64,000 nucleotides of DNA from Pegoplata infirma. Taxonomy: Eukaryota; Arthropoda; Insecta; Diptera; Anthomyiidae. The notes below the pieces were generated by a model. That model searched no databases and was not told the DNA's origin. It saw only the letters and a program-made list of their open reading frames with translations. Of this stretch, positions 33,790 through 45,062 are shown piece by piece. Numbering within the stretch: the first letter of the stretch is position 1; each line of letters starts with the position of its first letter. Made by a program: the position numbers and the translations under genes. The DNA is taken from NCBI GenBank assembly GCA_963921195.1, contig OY992537.1:18811125-18875124 (forward strand), read 5' to 3'.

Positions 33790-36433
33790 TATACCACTGG
33801 AGAAGGTAAAATGTCTGATTCAGAAGTCTGAATCTAAGAGACACCAGTTAATAGTGTGCTGTAATGATAATGCACACCATTCAATATGGGGAAGTACATA
33901 CACAGACGAAGAACAGGTGGAAGAATATAACTTCTCAAATCATCGCTACATTGAGTTTTTACTCAGGAAGCGTGGAACGGTTGAGACAGTCTCTAGACAT
34001 CTGAGAAGATCAAACTGTGTGAAATATAGGGAGATCTTTTCTGAGATTTTCAATGTAGTACCCTTTGCTGAGCCGCACTTTTGTACGAAAATTGATTGTC
34101 TGGTCGACAATATCACAAATGTTTGTAATAAGTCGCTGGATACGTCTTGCTCTTCTGTAAAGTCTAGGGGCAAAAAAAACACCTTGGTAGCAGTGATTTT
34201 TGCAAAAACCTCTTAAATAAAGCAAAATCTTGAAGAGCGGACGAGGACTGGTCCTCAGAGTGTTGACTTTAAACGTCAGCAGCCACTTGCAACTATTTGC
34301 TGCAACTAAAGAGTTATAAGAAGATGATTTGAATGGCCAAAGGTGATTCTTGGAAAAACTTCTGTAGAAACACAGCAGTCCTTTCTGAGGCATCCTGGAT
34401 GCGCAAAGTTCTGGCTTCTTTCCCTTGCACCCTGGAATATCTGAAGAATCCTACTAAGATGTAGTCTACCTCCAGTGAGATGTCGCAGGGTATCCTTCTA
34501 AACACGCATTTTCCGGGCATCATCCCAAGCATCTGAAATTGCTTTGGAACTAATAAATATGCCAACATTAATCTGGGCGATTAAAAGCTTCAGGCCCTAT
34601 AAATCCCCTGGAAGTATCGTACTATAAAGTCACTTGGCTGTATAATCTATACACAGCATGCATCAACTGGTCGTATATTCCTTTAAAATGTAGGGATAGC
34701 AGAGTCGTCTTTATCCCGAAGGCTGGGAAATATTTTCACACAGCTCCTAAGGATTTCAGATCAATTAGTCTGTCTTCTTTTTTGTTAAAGACAATGGAAC
34801 GAATGATATACTCATATTTGCGTAGAGTGATTGACCCGAGGTTGATTTCGACTAGGCAACATGCAAGGGTAGATCGACGAAAATTGCTCTTCATGAGCTC
34901 GTTGCTACCATCGGGAGATAGCTTTCGGTGAAGGAGTACACTATGGTGGCCTTTCTTGATACAGAGGGGTCTTTAAATAATGTCATCCCAGACTCGATAA
35001 TTTTGGCATTGTCTGGTCTGGAAGTGGAGCGTGGGATGGTTTTAATGGTGAAAAATCTTATTGCCAATAGGCATTTAACGTCTGAATTGGGAGGGCACAC
35101 AACTGGGAGGCGCTCTTTCGCCGCTTCTTTTGAGCCTGAATTCCATGCCGCCGTTTCTGGAACACAAGATTGTCATGTTGACGATTTCGCAATTGCGTTA
35201 AAGGGAAAGCAGCTGTCAACATTGAGGGACATTCTTCTGGGTTCTCTGTCTAAATGGGCAAGAGACTGTGGTCTTGGAGTTCATCCAGGTAAAACAATGC
35301 TTGTCTTGTTTACAAGGAAAAATAAGATTCCTGTTTTTGATCTGTACGGCACTGAAATTGCCTTCTCAGATAGAGCCAAGTATCTTTGAGTATTTCTGGA
35401 CAGGAAGTTGAATTTCAGGCATAATATTATGGAACGGATGAAAAAGCAACGATTGTTTTATATTCCCGTAAAAGGGCCAATGAAAAACAATGGGACTTTA
35501 GCCCTAAAGTCTTGGGATTTATAAAGCAGTGGTGCGTCTAATACTTCTGTATGGAATCATTGAGCACCACTTTTCCACTATCATACCATCCAGGGAGTTT
35601 TAGATGAGTAGAAGCTACACGAACAAGTAAGCCTTGGAATCTATTATAAAGAGCTTGGTTTGAAGATTGCCAAATGCCTTGAAGATTGCCAGATCATTGC
35701 AGTGTTTACTAGGCAGAGATGCTGGCAATACAGGAGATGGTTAACTGGTTGAGTGGAAATGTCTTCTCTACCGCAGTCAACAACTATTCTGACAGTCAAT
35801 CCTGTCAAGTTCCGGAGTCAATGTTTCAAAAAATAAGATCTGCCCTTAACAGACGCTCGTCTTTAAATGAGATGGCCAAACAGTTTGACATAGGACTATT
35901 ATATTTATATATAATATTTAGATATATTCCAGGGAATTGCAAAGCCAATGAGTTTGCAAGACTGGGAACTACCTTACAGGTTCCAACAAAATTGAAACGT
36001 GTTGGTATGCCTCTAGAAACTTGTAAGCAAAATCTACGGCTTTGTTCCACGACGGAGACAAATCAGAAATGGTCTAATAGATGGACGTGTGGGACTACAC
36101 AACAGATTTTGCCTTCTCCTAATCATAAGAGGAGATATTTCGATGGTGGTTGATAAAATTACCGGACACCTTCTAATAGGAAAGCACATACTAGGGTTGA
36201 TTGTGCCGTTAAATGACTTTTGCTGGAGTTGCATGGATGAGAGAGAGTTGAAAACTATTGAACACTTATCTGCCATTGCCCGGTACTTTCTGGTCACCGA
36301 CTTTTTTCACTGGGATTTCCGATTTGTCGGATGTCTAACTTTAATACCTTAAGAGTTTCAAAGGGGTTCAAATTGGTTAACGACTGCAACTGGTATGGGA
36401 ACCTATTATAGTCCAGTGGTATCACAACTGACC
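33790..36433 (+). mobile_element. Decayed LINE (EN + RT + RNase H), plus strand
   Basis: In order: an endonuclease piece (QLIVCCNDNAHHSIWGS, 33829-33890); a linker with DCLVDNITNVCNKSLD and WKNFCRNTAVLSEASW; RT motifs at 34740-35390 (FRPISLSS, then RVDRRKIALHELVAT-like, AFLDTEGSLNNVIPDSI); an RNase H block at 35719-36153 (AIQEM, NNYSDS, YIPGNCKANEFARLGT); a tail with TGHLLIGKH and C-SCMDE-E at about 36215-36260; and a 3' UTR ending near 36433. The 3' half is close to the other two LINE copies. Several frameshifts and stops; the RT YADD-type motif region reads CHVDDF at about 35173. Confidence 0.82.
34928..35389 (+). pseudogene. LINE reverse-transcriptase palm relic
   Basis: A 153-codon frame in the plus-strand LINE. 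AFLDTEGSLNNV at residues 8-19 carries the first catalytic Asp of the RT palm. HVDDFAIALKG at about residues 82-92 corresponds to the YxDD box. GVHPGKTMLVLFTRK at about 117-131 is the downstream motif. The block between residues 60 and 75 is shortened and altered against the usual SRGTPQGGVLSP. Inactive. Confidence 0.75.
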
Positions 36434-36439
36434 TCAGAG

Positions 36440-36900
36440 TCTGGCCTATAGGTCTAGGACCCCATTAAGAGTATATTTTATTGATCAGTGATCGATTCCA
36501 AGACATTCAGTAAATGTCCGTCCGTCTATCTGTAAAGGAAACGTTGTAGTCCAAAATTAAAGAGCTAGAAGCCTAAAGTTTTACACAAGTCTATCTTATG
36601 GTCATCGCCTACGCTAGATCAATTCTAGAATAAGCAACATCGGAACAGGGGGAAAAAATATTTCCCTTATAGAACGAATGCCATATCCAAAAACGACGTT
36701 TTTATGCTTTTGTATGGCGTGGTCGTGGCGTTGTTTTATAAAATTGGGTTAAATAATAAAAATGTATTAATTAAATGCTTAAATTATAATAAATCCATTT
36801 GGAAACTAAGTTAAGGAAGGTGTCCTCCAACGTACGCCACCAAAAACCAACCACCAATTTTGGAGGATATAAAAGATTCGGCAAAGTCGATTCCCCCTTT
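36440..36900 (+). mobile_element. DINE-1-like element
   Basis: Starts at 'ggtctaggaccccattaaga', has 'attgatcagtgatcgatt', a short GTCC tract at 36515-36530, 'aaagagctagaagcc' and 'tgtcctccaacgtacgccac'. It ends 'gaggatataaaagattcggc'. It abuts the LINE 3' end. The 5' end is missing. Confidence 0.75.
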
Positions 36901-38491
36901 CCCGTATGCAAGTCTTAGTACAATCGCGAGGTGCCCATTGTCAGACCTCCCTTGTAAGTGTCCTTGGATCCCCATCCAAGAAACCTTCCATATTAATACA
37001 GTATAGTGATTATTTAATTATGTCAACCTGGTTGGTTTGAGAGTTAAACAACCTTTCAGGTCAAATTTCTCACATTGTTCCTGTTGCTGGTGTTTGTGTG
37101 TATACGTTTTTTTTGATTGTATGAGTGTTTTTTATTGAAAACGGAATTATTGTTGTTAGTTTACTTGTTTTTTTAAATTTGTAACTTTATGCCTTATTAA
37201 TTTTGAAATATTGAAAGGAACTGTATGTCATAATTATAATTTATAGCAAACGTTTTAAAGTTTAATAATAAAAAACAAAGAATAACAAAATCAGGGGTTA
37301 TTGATTTTGTTAGAATGGAAATGATTTAAAATTTTGTATTTTTTATGAAGTCAAATTCAATAAAGAAAATGTGAAATTTATATTATGATGGCATAAACAG
37401 CTGGAGTTTGATTTAATGTTTAAAATGAGAAGGCTACAGTAGATTAAAAAAATATACAGTCGGCAATAAAAAAATATAACAAAAATTAAACTTCAGCTAT
37501 TAGTTACTTAAATAGAAAAGCTTGTCAAAAGATCAAAAGTTTTCAAATGTGCCTTATTTTTTTAATAATCCGACCTCAGATCTCGTAGCTTTTTATAAAA
37601 ATTACGCATTTCAAGTTCAATTGAATCTTTCCGTTGCAACCTTGGAACTACCGAGTTTTTATATATGGTAATCATATCGTTTAAAAGCTTTTTAAAAGAG
37701 CTTTTATACAAATTTTTATATTTCTCCCAAAGATTTCAGTAGTTGTGGCTTTTTATCAAAATCGTCCATTTCAATATTGGACATATTCATTAAAAGCTTT
37801 AAATGAATTTAAATGGAATGGAGCACTTAAGTAGTAGAAAAGTTTATAAAATGAGCTTTTAAATTAAGTTCATTTGCGATTTAATGTTTTACGATCGGTA
37901 ACTTTAAAATTTAGCTTAAGCCCATTTTTTTTATTTTAGCAATAATTTTTTTAAGCCTTTTCAATTATTTTTATGGAATTTTCTTTTTACTAAAGTGCTA
38001 AAAACAAAACATGCTTATGCATAAACGTATTTACTATTATCTTTAAAGTGGAAAATATACATATTTCCTCATTTAAAGTCTTAACCAGAACAAAAAAAAG
38101 AAGAAAATGTGCTATAATATTAACACAAATTTTCCATTTATTGTAAGCAGGGTAGATGAATGAAACACACAAGGACGGCTACAAAATGGCAAACAGTTTA
38201 TGGTGGTAAAAGAGGCGTTTAAATAAAACCGAAAGTGTTTAACGTAATGGTTTTATTTATTTTTTTCTTCTTTTTTTCATTTTCTATACATTATTTTAGT
38301 TACTTATATTGCTTTCTACACTTCATTTTCTTTCACTGTTTTTTTGTTGTATTATATTATTCTATAGTGTATGAAAAGCCTTAAAACTTATTTTTAATAT
38401 GAATTGAAAGGAGGCCACCATCCAAAACAGTACCTACCAGCGATATCAGACTGCCTACACGTACTTTATACTCATTTTAGTTGAATATTTA
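36901..38491. other. AT-rich intronic sequence
   Basis: No repeat ends, RNA gene or supported frame. The short frame at 37990-38172 has no motif. Confidence 0.45.
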
Positions 38492-39617
38492 CCCGAGCAA
38501 AAAAGTTTATGTATAATTTGGTAAAATTATATAAAATTATATATAGGATTTGAATTTTCAGAAAAGTGTATAAAATTATATATAATTGAAGGGCTTATTG
38601 TAAAAACTCGATAAGCAACATTTCATTTTATGGAGGTTTTTGCCTTAAAACTTTTAAAATAATGTAGAAAATAGAACTTTTGGATAACTTTTATTCTCAA
38701 TATACTTGTTCGAAGGGTTAAAGCAAGACTTCTGCCAAAAATCTAACAATGGAACATCAGCAGAATGCGAAAAACACGAAAAAATAAAATGTTGCTTATC
38801 AAGTTCTTGCAGTAAGCCATTCAATTGTATCCGAATTTTTATAAAAAAAAATTTATAAAATTATATCAAATTATATTATTATATTATATCTTATTGGATA
38901 AAATTATATAAAATTGGATATAATTTGATTTAATTCAACTTTTATATTTTATATAGTTTTATCCAATTTTTGGAAAACAGCAACCTCTACACAAAAAAAC
39001 CTTGTCAAAACCTTGTACTAGAAAAAGTCTTGTAATCACATTTTTCCAATATTTGACGGTTTTCCTTGTTTTTTAACAAAAAAATGCGATCAAAATTTAA
39101 ATTTTTTTTTTGTAATTTTACAATTTTTTTGTAAATTTACAAATTTCATAGGTTTTTTTACAAAAAAATCTACTAAATTCACGAGATTTCATTGTAAGTT
39201 TCATTGCACTAAAAAAGTTGTAAATTTACAATTTCGTTTGTGAAAATCTTGTAAAATTACGAAAAAGCTCGTAATTTTTACTTTGAATTCTCGTAAAATA
39301 TGAGGCATCAAAAAATCTAGTAAAGTCACGAAACTTCCTTGTAATTTATATTGCGTCAGAAAGTTTGTAAATTTACAATTTTTTTGGTAAAAGCTTGTAA
39401 AACAACAAAATTATTGATAAAACGCTAGTAAACTTACAAGGAATTGTTGTCAAATAGGAGGTAGCAAAAAAAAAAAAAAGTTACAAACTTTTCTTGTTGT
39501 TTTACAAGGTTTTTTTTAGTGTATATATAATTTTATTAAACTATTTATAATTTTATTAATTTATATATAATGTTATCAAATTATATATAACTATATATAA
39601 ACATTTTTACTCAGGTC
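38492..39617. mobile_element. AT-rich inverted-repeat element with CCYGAG ends
   Basis: The left end is CCCGAGCAAAAAAGTTTATG, the right end inverted CCTGAGTAAAAATGTTTATA. Internal arms 38587-38636 and 38780-38826 ('ataagcaacattt') form a second inverted pair, followed by 'aaattatataaaattatat' words on both sides. It is interrupted by 38990-39521. No clear target duplication. Confidence 0.6.
38990..39521 (+). mobile_element. 532-bp CAC-type TIR element
   Basis: Starts CACAAAAAAACCTTGTCAAA and ends CAAGGTTTTTTTTAGTG, flanked by TA (38988-38989 and 39522-39523). The body is made of many 'ttgtaaa/tttacaa' words in both orientations, like the subterminal zones of 11186-16365. No coding frame. Confidence 0.7.
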
Positions 39618-40015
39618 CTGTTTCACTTCTTTTTTTGCCGTTTTTTTGTATTCTTTTGTACGGTGTGTTGTGTTTTTTTCACTATACAACAACGTTATTC
39701 ACTGACAAAAAATGAACGTTTCGGAATTTTGTGTCTTCGAAACGCAGAAAATTGAAATCAGCGAAACAAAATACACTTCATTACATTTTATATTTGTATA
39801 CAAACACATACATTTAAAAACATCTATCGCTAGATTGACGTGGTTGCTGATTATGAAAGATGTCTTTTTGGACCAAGGGTGCAGTTTTCTTTTTTAAAAA
39901 TGGACCGTTTTTTTAACTTTAGATCTATTTACCTCGATTAATAAACTAGCTCCGTAAATAAACTTAATGTTGACTTCACTTTTACTATAGTAAATAATCT
40001 CCAACAACAACATGG
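39618..40015. other. Unassigned intronic sequence
   Basis: A 61-codon frame (39712-39897) has no recognisable content. Confidence 0.35.
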
Positions 40016-40578
40016 GGCATTCCGTGCATATCGCTTCGAAATATCTGTCGAAGATCCCATTAAATATAGAAGTTCTAAGAAGTAGGTAAAAGGTAGACTC
40101 CTAAAATTTGGCATACATATGTCTAACGATCGTCCGCAGGTTAAATTCGCAAATGAGAAAAATCGGCCCAGAAGGGAAAGTTACCCCTTGACGAACTAAA
40201 CTAACTTCTGAAAAAAGCCGTCTTTAAATTTTTTTTCTATTTTTGTTGACCACATGAAACATTTTTTTTATCAGAAGAAGTTCAAAGTACTGAGCTTGGA
40301 CCCTGGTGATTTGATTGTGTCATATATTTGGTTCCGCCCCCTTTTGTGGGCATGGATATAAAGAATTAATTTAAATAATTATAAAATTGTTTTTTTACTT
40401 GCAAAGAGCATCAAAAGGAATTAGTAAATATTTGTCGCTAGGGGGAAGTTATCCCTCACAATTGCGTGACAACTCCCTTTCTTCAACAAAAAAAAAAAAA
40501 AGCAAAACCTTTTTTTTTATTTTGGAGGGCATAAAGTATTCGGCACAGTCGAGTTTAACTATCTTACTTGTTTATTGC
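40016..40578 (+). mobile_element. DINE-1-like element (diverged)
   Basis: Order of blocks: 'ggcattccgtgcatatcgct', 'tcgaagatcccattaa', 'gtagactcctaaaatttggc', 'ccccttgacgaactaaac', 'tttggagggcataaagtatt', then the hairpin TTCGGCACAGTCGA and 'taactatcttacttgttt'. The (GTCY)n tract is lost. Confidence 0.65.
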
Positions 40579-40715
40579 TGATATGTTCGAAAAATTTGGA
40601 GAAATTTCGTATGTGAAGTCAATTTTTAATTTTGCTGAACGTTAATTATAATTGTAAATATTTGACCTATCAAATTTTATTTTTTATAGATTTTTCGAGA
40701 TAGAGGCCCGTGCTT

Positions 40716-41300
40716 TTTTATACCCTCCAACCACAGTATGGGGGCATACTATCTTTGTCATTCCAGGTATAACGCATCGAAATATTGGTCCAGAACCCCA
40801 TAAAGTATATATATCATTGCTTAGTGATCGATTCTAAGACATTCTAGCAATGTTGGTCCGTATGTCCGTCTGTACACGACACGATACAGTCCAAAATAAA
40901 AGAGCTAGACTTCCGTAGTTTGGCACGAATATGTCTTATAGGCTGGTTAAGTTCGGAAATGGCCAAAATCGAACCAAGGGGAAAGAAGTTTCACCTTGAA
41001 AAAATAAACCAACCTCAGAAAACCGCATTTTTTTGCAGGGTTTTTTGTACTTTTGTTTGTTTAAAATTCTGGATTTGGACGATAAAAAAAAAATAAAAAA
41101 ATTTTGACCCGCCCCTTTTGTGGGCGTGGATATCAAAAATGTATTTTAACAATTATTAATTGGAGTAAGTAATTGCAAGAATCATAATAAATCCATTTTA
41201 TAAAACCTACGGCAAGGGGAGAAGGTGTCCCCCCAACGTCTCCCACAAATCATTTTCTTAAAACCGAAACTTTTGGTAACTTGGGTTTGTAGCTTGGCAA
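40716..41300 (+). mobile_element. DINE-1-like element
   Basis: Starts TTTTTATACCCTCCAACCAC, then 'gggggcatactatctttgtc', 'agaaccccataaagtatata', a short GTCC/GTCT tract at 40856-40873, 'aaagagctagacttccg', 'ggggaaagaagtttcacctt' and 'ttgtgggcgtgg'. It ends in a zone with 'cccccaacgtctcccac'. A tail with 'caccaactggtgaataaaac' at 41330-41350 matches 17540 inverted. Confidence 0.8.
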
Positions 41301-41616
41301 TTTACCTCGTGGTGAATAAAAAAAATAATCACCAACTGGTGAATAAAACGTAACATAATTATTTTTTATCAATTTTTTTTTCATCAAGTTTTATTTTTCA
41401 CTAATATTTTGTTTTATCAATAATTCTTTTTCATAAATATTTCTTTTATATAATTTTTTTTTTATTAATATTTTTTTTTTTTTTCATCATTATTTTTTTA
41501 TAAAAACCTGTTTTTTATCGACCAGCAGGTAGATGGATATCTTTAGAATGTTTTAGAAACCTTTCATGATCAATAATATGTAAACATAATGGGTTCCTCG
41601 ACCGAAAAGTCAGTTT
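41301..41616. repeat. AT-rich 'tttttcatcaa'-type tail
   Basis: Degenerate T-rich units with tcatcaa/tatcaat between DINE-like blocks, similar in kind to 59525-59877. It includes a remnant 'gaatgttttagaaacctttcatgatcaataatatg' style DINE piece at about 41545-41590, on the opposite strand. Confidence 0.5.
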
Positions 41617-42496
41617 TTATACCCTCCACTCTAGTAATAGAGAGTATATAAAAGTTTGTCATTCCGTTTTAAACACCTCGAAATATTGATCTAGGACCCC
41701 ATAATGTATATATATTCATGATCCTCGATCGATTCCAAGACTATCTAGCGATGTCCGTCCGTCCGTCTGTCCGTCTGTCCGTCTGTCCGTCTGTCCGTCT
41801 GTCCGTCTGTCCGTCTGTCCGTCTGTCCGTCAGTCCGTCTCTTCGTCTGTCCGTCTCTCCGTCTGTCCGTCTGTCTGTCTGTTGAAAACATGCTAACTTT
41901 TGAAAGACTTCACGGAGTCTCCTGAAGTTTGGCATATATGTTGGGTATTTACATGGTCAGGTTGGTATTGCAATCCAGCGAAATCGATCCAGTGGATCCA
42001 GAGGTTTTTCGTGAATTTACAAGATAAAAATCACTTTAACTTTCGAAAGGAAATTCTGAGGATGCTGAAGCGTAGCATATATTTTTATAGTTCTCCTGGC
42101 CTGGTTCGTATTGAATTTCAGCCAAATCGGTCCAGTGGTTCAAAAGTTATTGGCAAAACAGTGAATTTCAGATTGGCTTCACCTTAAATTTACGTGATGA
42201 AAACCCGTTAAACATGTTTTAAAAACAATGGTAAGTCGCGAAAATATTTTACAACGTATTTTTGTCACTCAAAAATATTTCTACCCCAAAAAAAAATCCA
42301 CTCAAAAAAAATTTTACACTCAAAAAATATTTTAGTAATTTTTTTTTCAAAAATTAAATAAATAAAAAGTTTTTTTATACAAAATAAAATATTTATAATC
42401 AAAAATGTTAGTTTTTTTCACGTTAGAAAATTTACTATCACTTCAAAAGGGCATTGTGGAGGGTATTCATAGATTCGGCCAAGTCGAATTTAACAT
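41617..42496 (+). mobile_element. DINE-1-like element, gaaccactgg subfamily
   Basis: Starts 'tttttataccctccactcta', carries 'ggaccccataatgtatatat', the longest (GTCY)n array in the window, then 'gttggtattgcaatccagcg', 'ccagtggttcaaaag', and ends 'gattcggccaagtcgaattt'. Inverse orientation of 47136-47890. Frames 41741-41935 and 41900-42187 are repeat-derived. Confidence 0.85.
41756..41880 (+). repeat. (GTCC/GTCT)n array, about 30 tetramers
   Basis: An alternating gtccgtct pattern with a few variants (gtca, cttc, ctct). Such (GTCY)n tracts are a known internal feature of mini-me/DINE elements and can expand into microsatellites. Confidence 0.95.
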
Positions 42497-42497
42497 A

Positions 42498-42559
42498 TAA
42501 AAGTTTGTCATTCCGTTTGTAACTAATCGAAATATTGGTCTAGGACCCCATTAAGAACA
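42498..42559 (+). mobile_element. DINE-1-like 5' fragment
   Basis: 'ataaaagtttgtcattccgt' and 'attggtctaggacccc' show a second DINE-1 start directly behind the previous one. It is cut at 'ttaagaaca', where the ATATCGCTC element begins. Confidence 0.65.
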
Positions 42560-42785
42560 ATATCGCTCATTTACTTGTATAGTGTCATAACTCAAAATAT
42601 GTCGTTTTTGGGTAAACAATACAGAATTATTTGTTATATCCTGCTTTATATCGTGTCAAAAATTCGTATTAATATCTTTTAAACTCACCATTTGAGAAGA
42701 GAACACGACATTATAACAATTTCTATTCACGGGGTTTTCTGTTAAATCAAACATTTTGAGTTATGACACTAAAACAAGTAAATAT
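42560..42785 (+). mobile_element. ATATCGCTC TIR element, shorter copy
   Basis: Same sequence as 46788-47063 but about 50 bp shorter inside. The left end ATATCGCTCATTTACTTGTA is intact. The right end is mutated after 'acactaaaacaagtaaat'. It sits where DINE-1 would have its (TA)n tract. Confidence 0.7.
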
Positions 42786-43168
42786 ATATATTTTTCCCAA
42801 AATTTTTTTTTTCGGTTTTTTTGTTTCACCTACAATTTTTACCGCGAATATTTTTTTTCTCAAAAAAAGAAAAGAAATATCTTTTTATAATACTTGTTAT
42901 TCCAAAACGAAAAATTTCAAAAAAAAAATTATGACCGGGACTTCGAAGATTATCGAAAAAAAAAAATCGGAAAAATTTTTCAAAAATTTTTTTTTTTTTT
43001 GTAAAATCATTTTTGATGAAAATTTTTACTACAAAACGGAAAAAAATGTGTCTGGACTTAGAAAATTTTTTAACTTTTATTCGGGACTTACAAGGGAAGT
43101 CTCCCTAGTGTCATCCACGGATCTTTATGGAATTGGTTTTATTTTGTAGAGCAGAAAAAAATAAAGGG
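42786..43168. other. AT-rich intronic sequence
   Basis: A 128-codon frame (42763-43149) is Phe/Lys/Ile-rich and low complexity. No homology recognised, not called a gene. Confidence 0.4.
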
Positions 43169-43602
43169 ACACGTATTTTTTTTAGCGGCCCAAATTAATA
43201 TTTAGGTTGTGAAAAGGAGGGGAAAGAAATGGCTATTTTTCTGTTTTTTTCGTTTATCTCCTATATTATGCAAAGAAACCTAGTCATGTTACATACCAAA
43301 TGAAAGGTCTTTGGAAAACCTATCTACGTGTGTAAAGAACGTGTCCAAACATGCAAAACTTTTCGTCATATTAAGTAAAATGCTAAAATTTTAGGACATT
43401 TTTGTTAATAAGTCAAAAAAAATTTACTTTTTTGCACGTTGTTAGCATCACAAGATAGGTATTTTAAATACCTTTAATCTGATACCAACTATGCCTATAT
43501 TTATTTTCAGTAAATAGGCGTAAATCGTAAAAAACTGAAAAAGGTCAACAAATCAACCCCCCCTAATAATGAGCTTGGGCTGTTAAAAAAAAAAATACGT
43601 GT
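43169..43602 (+). mobile_element. ACACGTATTTTT-ended MITE (434 bp)
   Basis: The left end ACACGTATTTTTTTTAGCGG continues CCCAA. The right end inverted is ACACGTATTTTTTTTTTTAA followed by CAGCCCAA. No reliable target duplication or coding capacity. Confidence 0.55.
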
Positions 43603-45062
43603 GGAATTAATTTTCGTTCTGAACATTAAGTCCAAATTTCATGAAAATCTGAGGGTGACACCAGGGAGATTCTTCTTGTTAGTATAAATTTGAAAATTTG
43701 GTTTTATCCAATTGTCTTCGGCCACGTGATAGGCATTTTAGTGATATGTCCCGAGAGACATACTTTTCCTGCATGGTATAGTTCAGGATCGGTCCTTGTC
43801 AATGTTGTCCAGTTTAGAATCGGTTTCCCTGCCGAAGGATGTGAGAGAAAAATAAAGTTTTCTACCAAGTAATGTGATGGAAAAAGGTGCTTGCCTCCAG
43901 TAGTTTTCTTACATGGCCTTGTAACCTGCAGGACCCTGCAGGGTTAAGAAAGCTTTTCAGAGCTTTGGCCAGGATCTTAAAAATTAGTTCGACAAGTTAT
44001 TTGAGAGAAATTCAGTTTACAGTATATAAATCTTGGTACCGATCTACCAAGCAAACTGAGGGATCAGGATAGATATAGATTTGCAAACAAAATATATACA
44101 ATTTTATACATTTAAACAAACAGTTGTTGTATTTTTTTTTACTGCTACTTTTTTTGAAGTTGTTTTTGTTGCTGCTGTGTCGTCGTATAGAATATTTACA
44201 TTCATTGTACTTAGAGTTTTTTTGTGTGTGTGGATGTGTTTTTTTTCACATGGCAGTATGTATGGCAATTGTACGTGTATTGATTTCATAAGAGAGCAGC
44301 AAGCATACAAATTTTTCATGCAAATATGTATAAACCAAAATCGAATATTCCCTAGAGCTTAAAGTGATGGCGGAAGTAATGGTTATGAGGTCGTCCCCGC
44401 AGTCATCATCATCACCGTAATCATCATCATCACCATCATAATAACAATCGTTGTCGTTGTGCTGTTGTACTTATTTGTTAAAGCCACTGCAAATGTGAGA
44501 TACTTATTCAATAGAAGAATCTTTTCCCTTTTTACCAACAACATTCAAAAATACATTCAATGAAGTAAAGTGTTTTTTTTGCGTGATAGATGGGGGGAAA
44601 AAAGGATATGAGGTGGCGACATTTGCTAAAGTTAAGGCTGAATTTGTCACCCATTGTAGATGATGCTGAAGCAAACACGCATACATATACTTTTTACATA
44701 CACTTGTATGTGTATGTGTTTATGTATTGTAGAGAGACACCTCTAAAGTAAAATGCTGTTGTTTAGAATTTCTATTGTGTGATTGTGCGTGTTGTTCAAC
44801 ATGTTTTTTTTTTTTTTTTGACTATAAAATGATGATAATGCTAAACATACTCAATGCAGGTATGTGACTTACTTTTATTTTTTTGACTGAAATAGCAACA
44901 ATAATAGTTGTGTTTTTCAACGACTGGGACTTGGATTTTCCATAAAAAAACTTTTGAAATCTAATATTAATTTTAGATTCAAATCTTTATTAAAGATCCT
45001 TAAAGAATTGGCTAAGATATTTATTAACAAAGTTAACCATATTTTTCAATTTCAGATAAATT
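43603..45062. other. Intronic sequence with simple repeats
   Basis: 43700-43790 resembles 19930-20110 inverted, so it is an unnamed dispersed repeat. An (ATC)n/(CAT)n tract at 44401-44445. CA/GT-rich words at 44670-44720. No gene. Confidence 0.45.

Noticed and set aside
41756..41880. CRISPR-like regular repeat
   Set aside because: Contiguous tetramers without unique spacers, in a eukaryotic genome.
41741..41935. An RRTDGQTD-type repetitive protein
   Set aside because: Translation of the (GTCY)n microsatellite.
42763..43149. A 128-residue Lys/Phe-rich frame
   Set aside because: Low complexity in AT-rich intron; its start lies in the right end of a MITE.
44401..44445. A His/Asp-coding trinucleotide tract as part of a gene
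   Set aside because: A simple CAT/ATC repeat without an adjoining open frame or splice sites.
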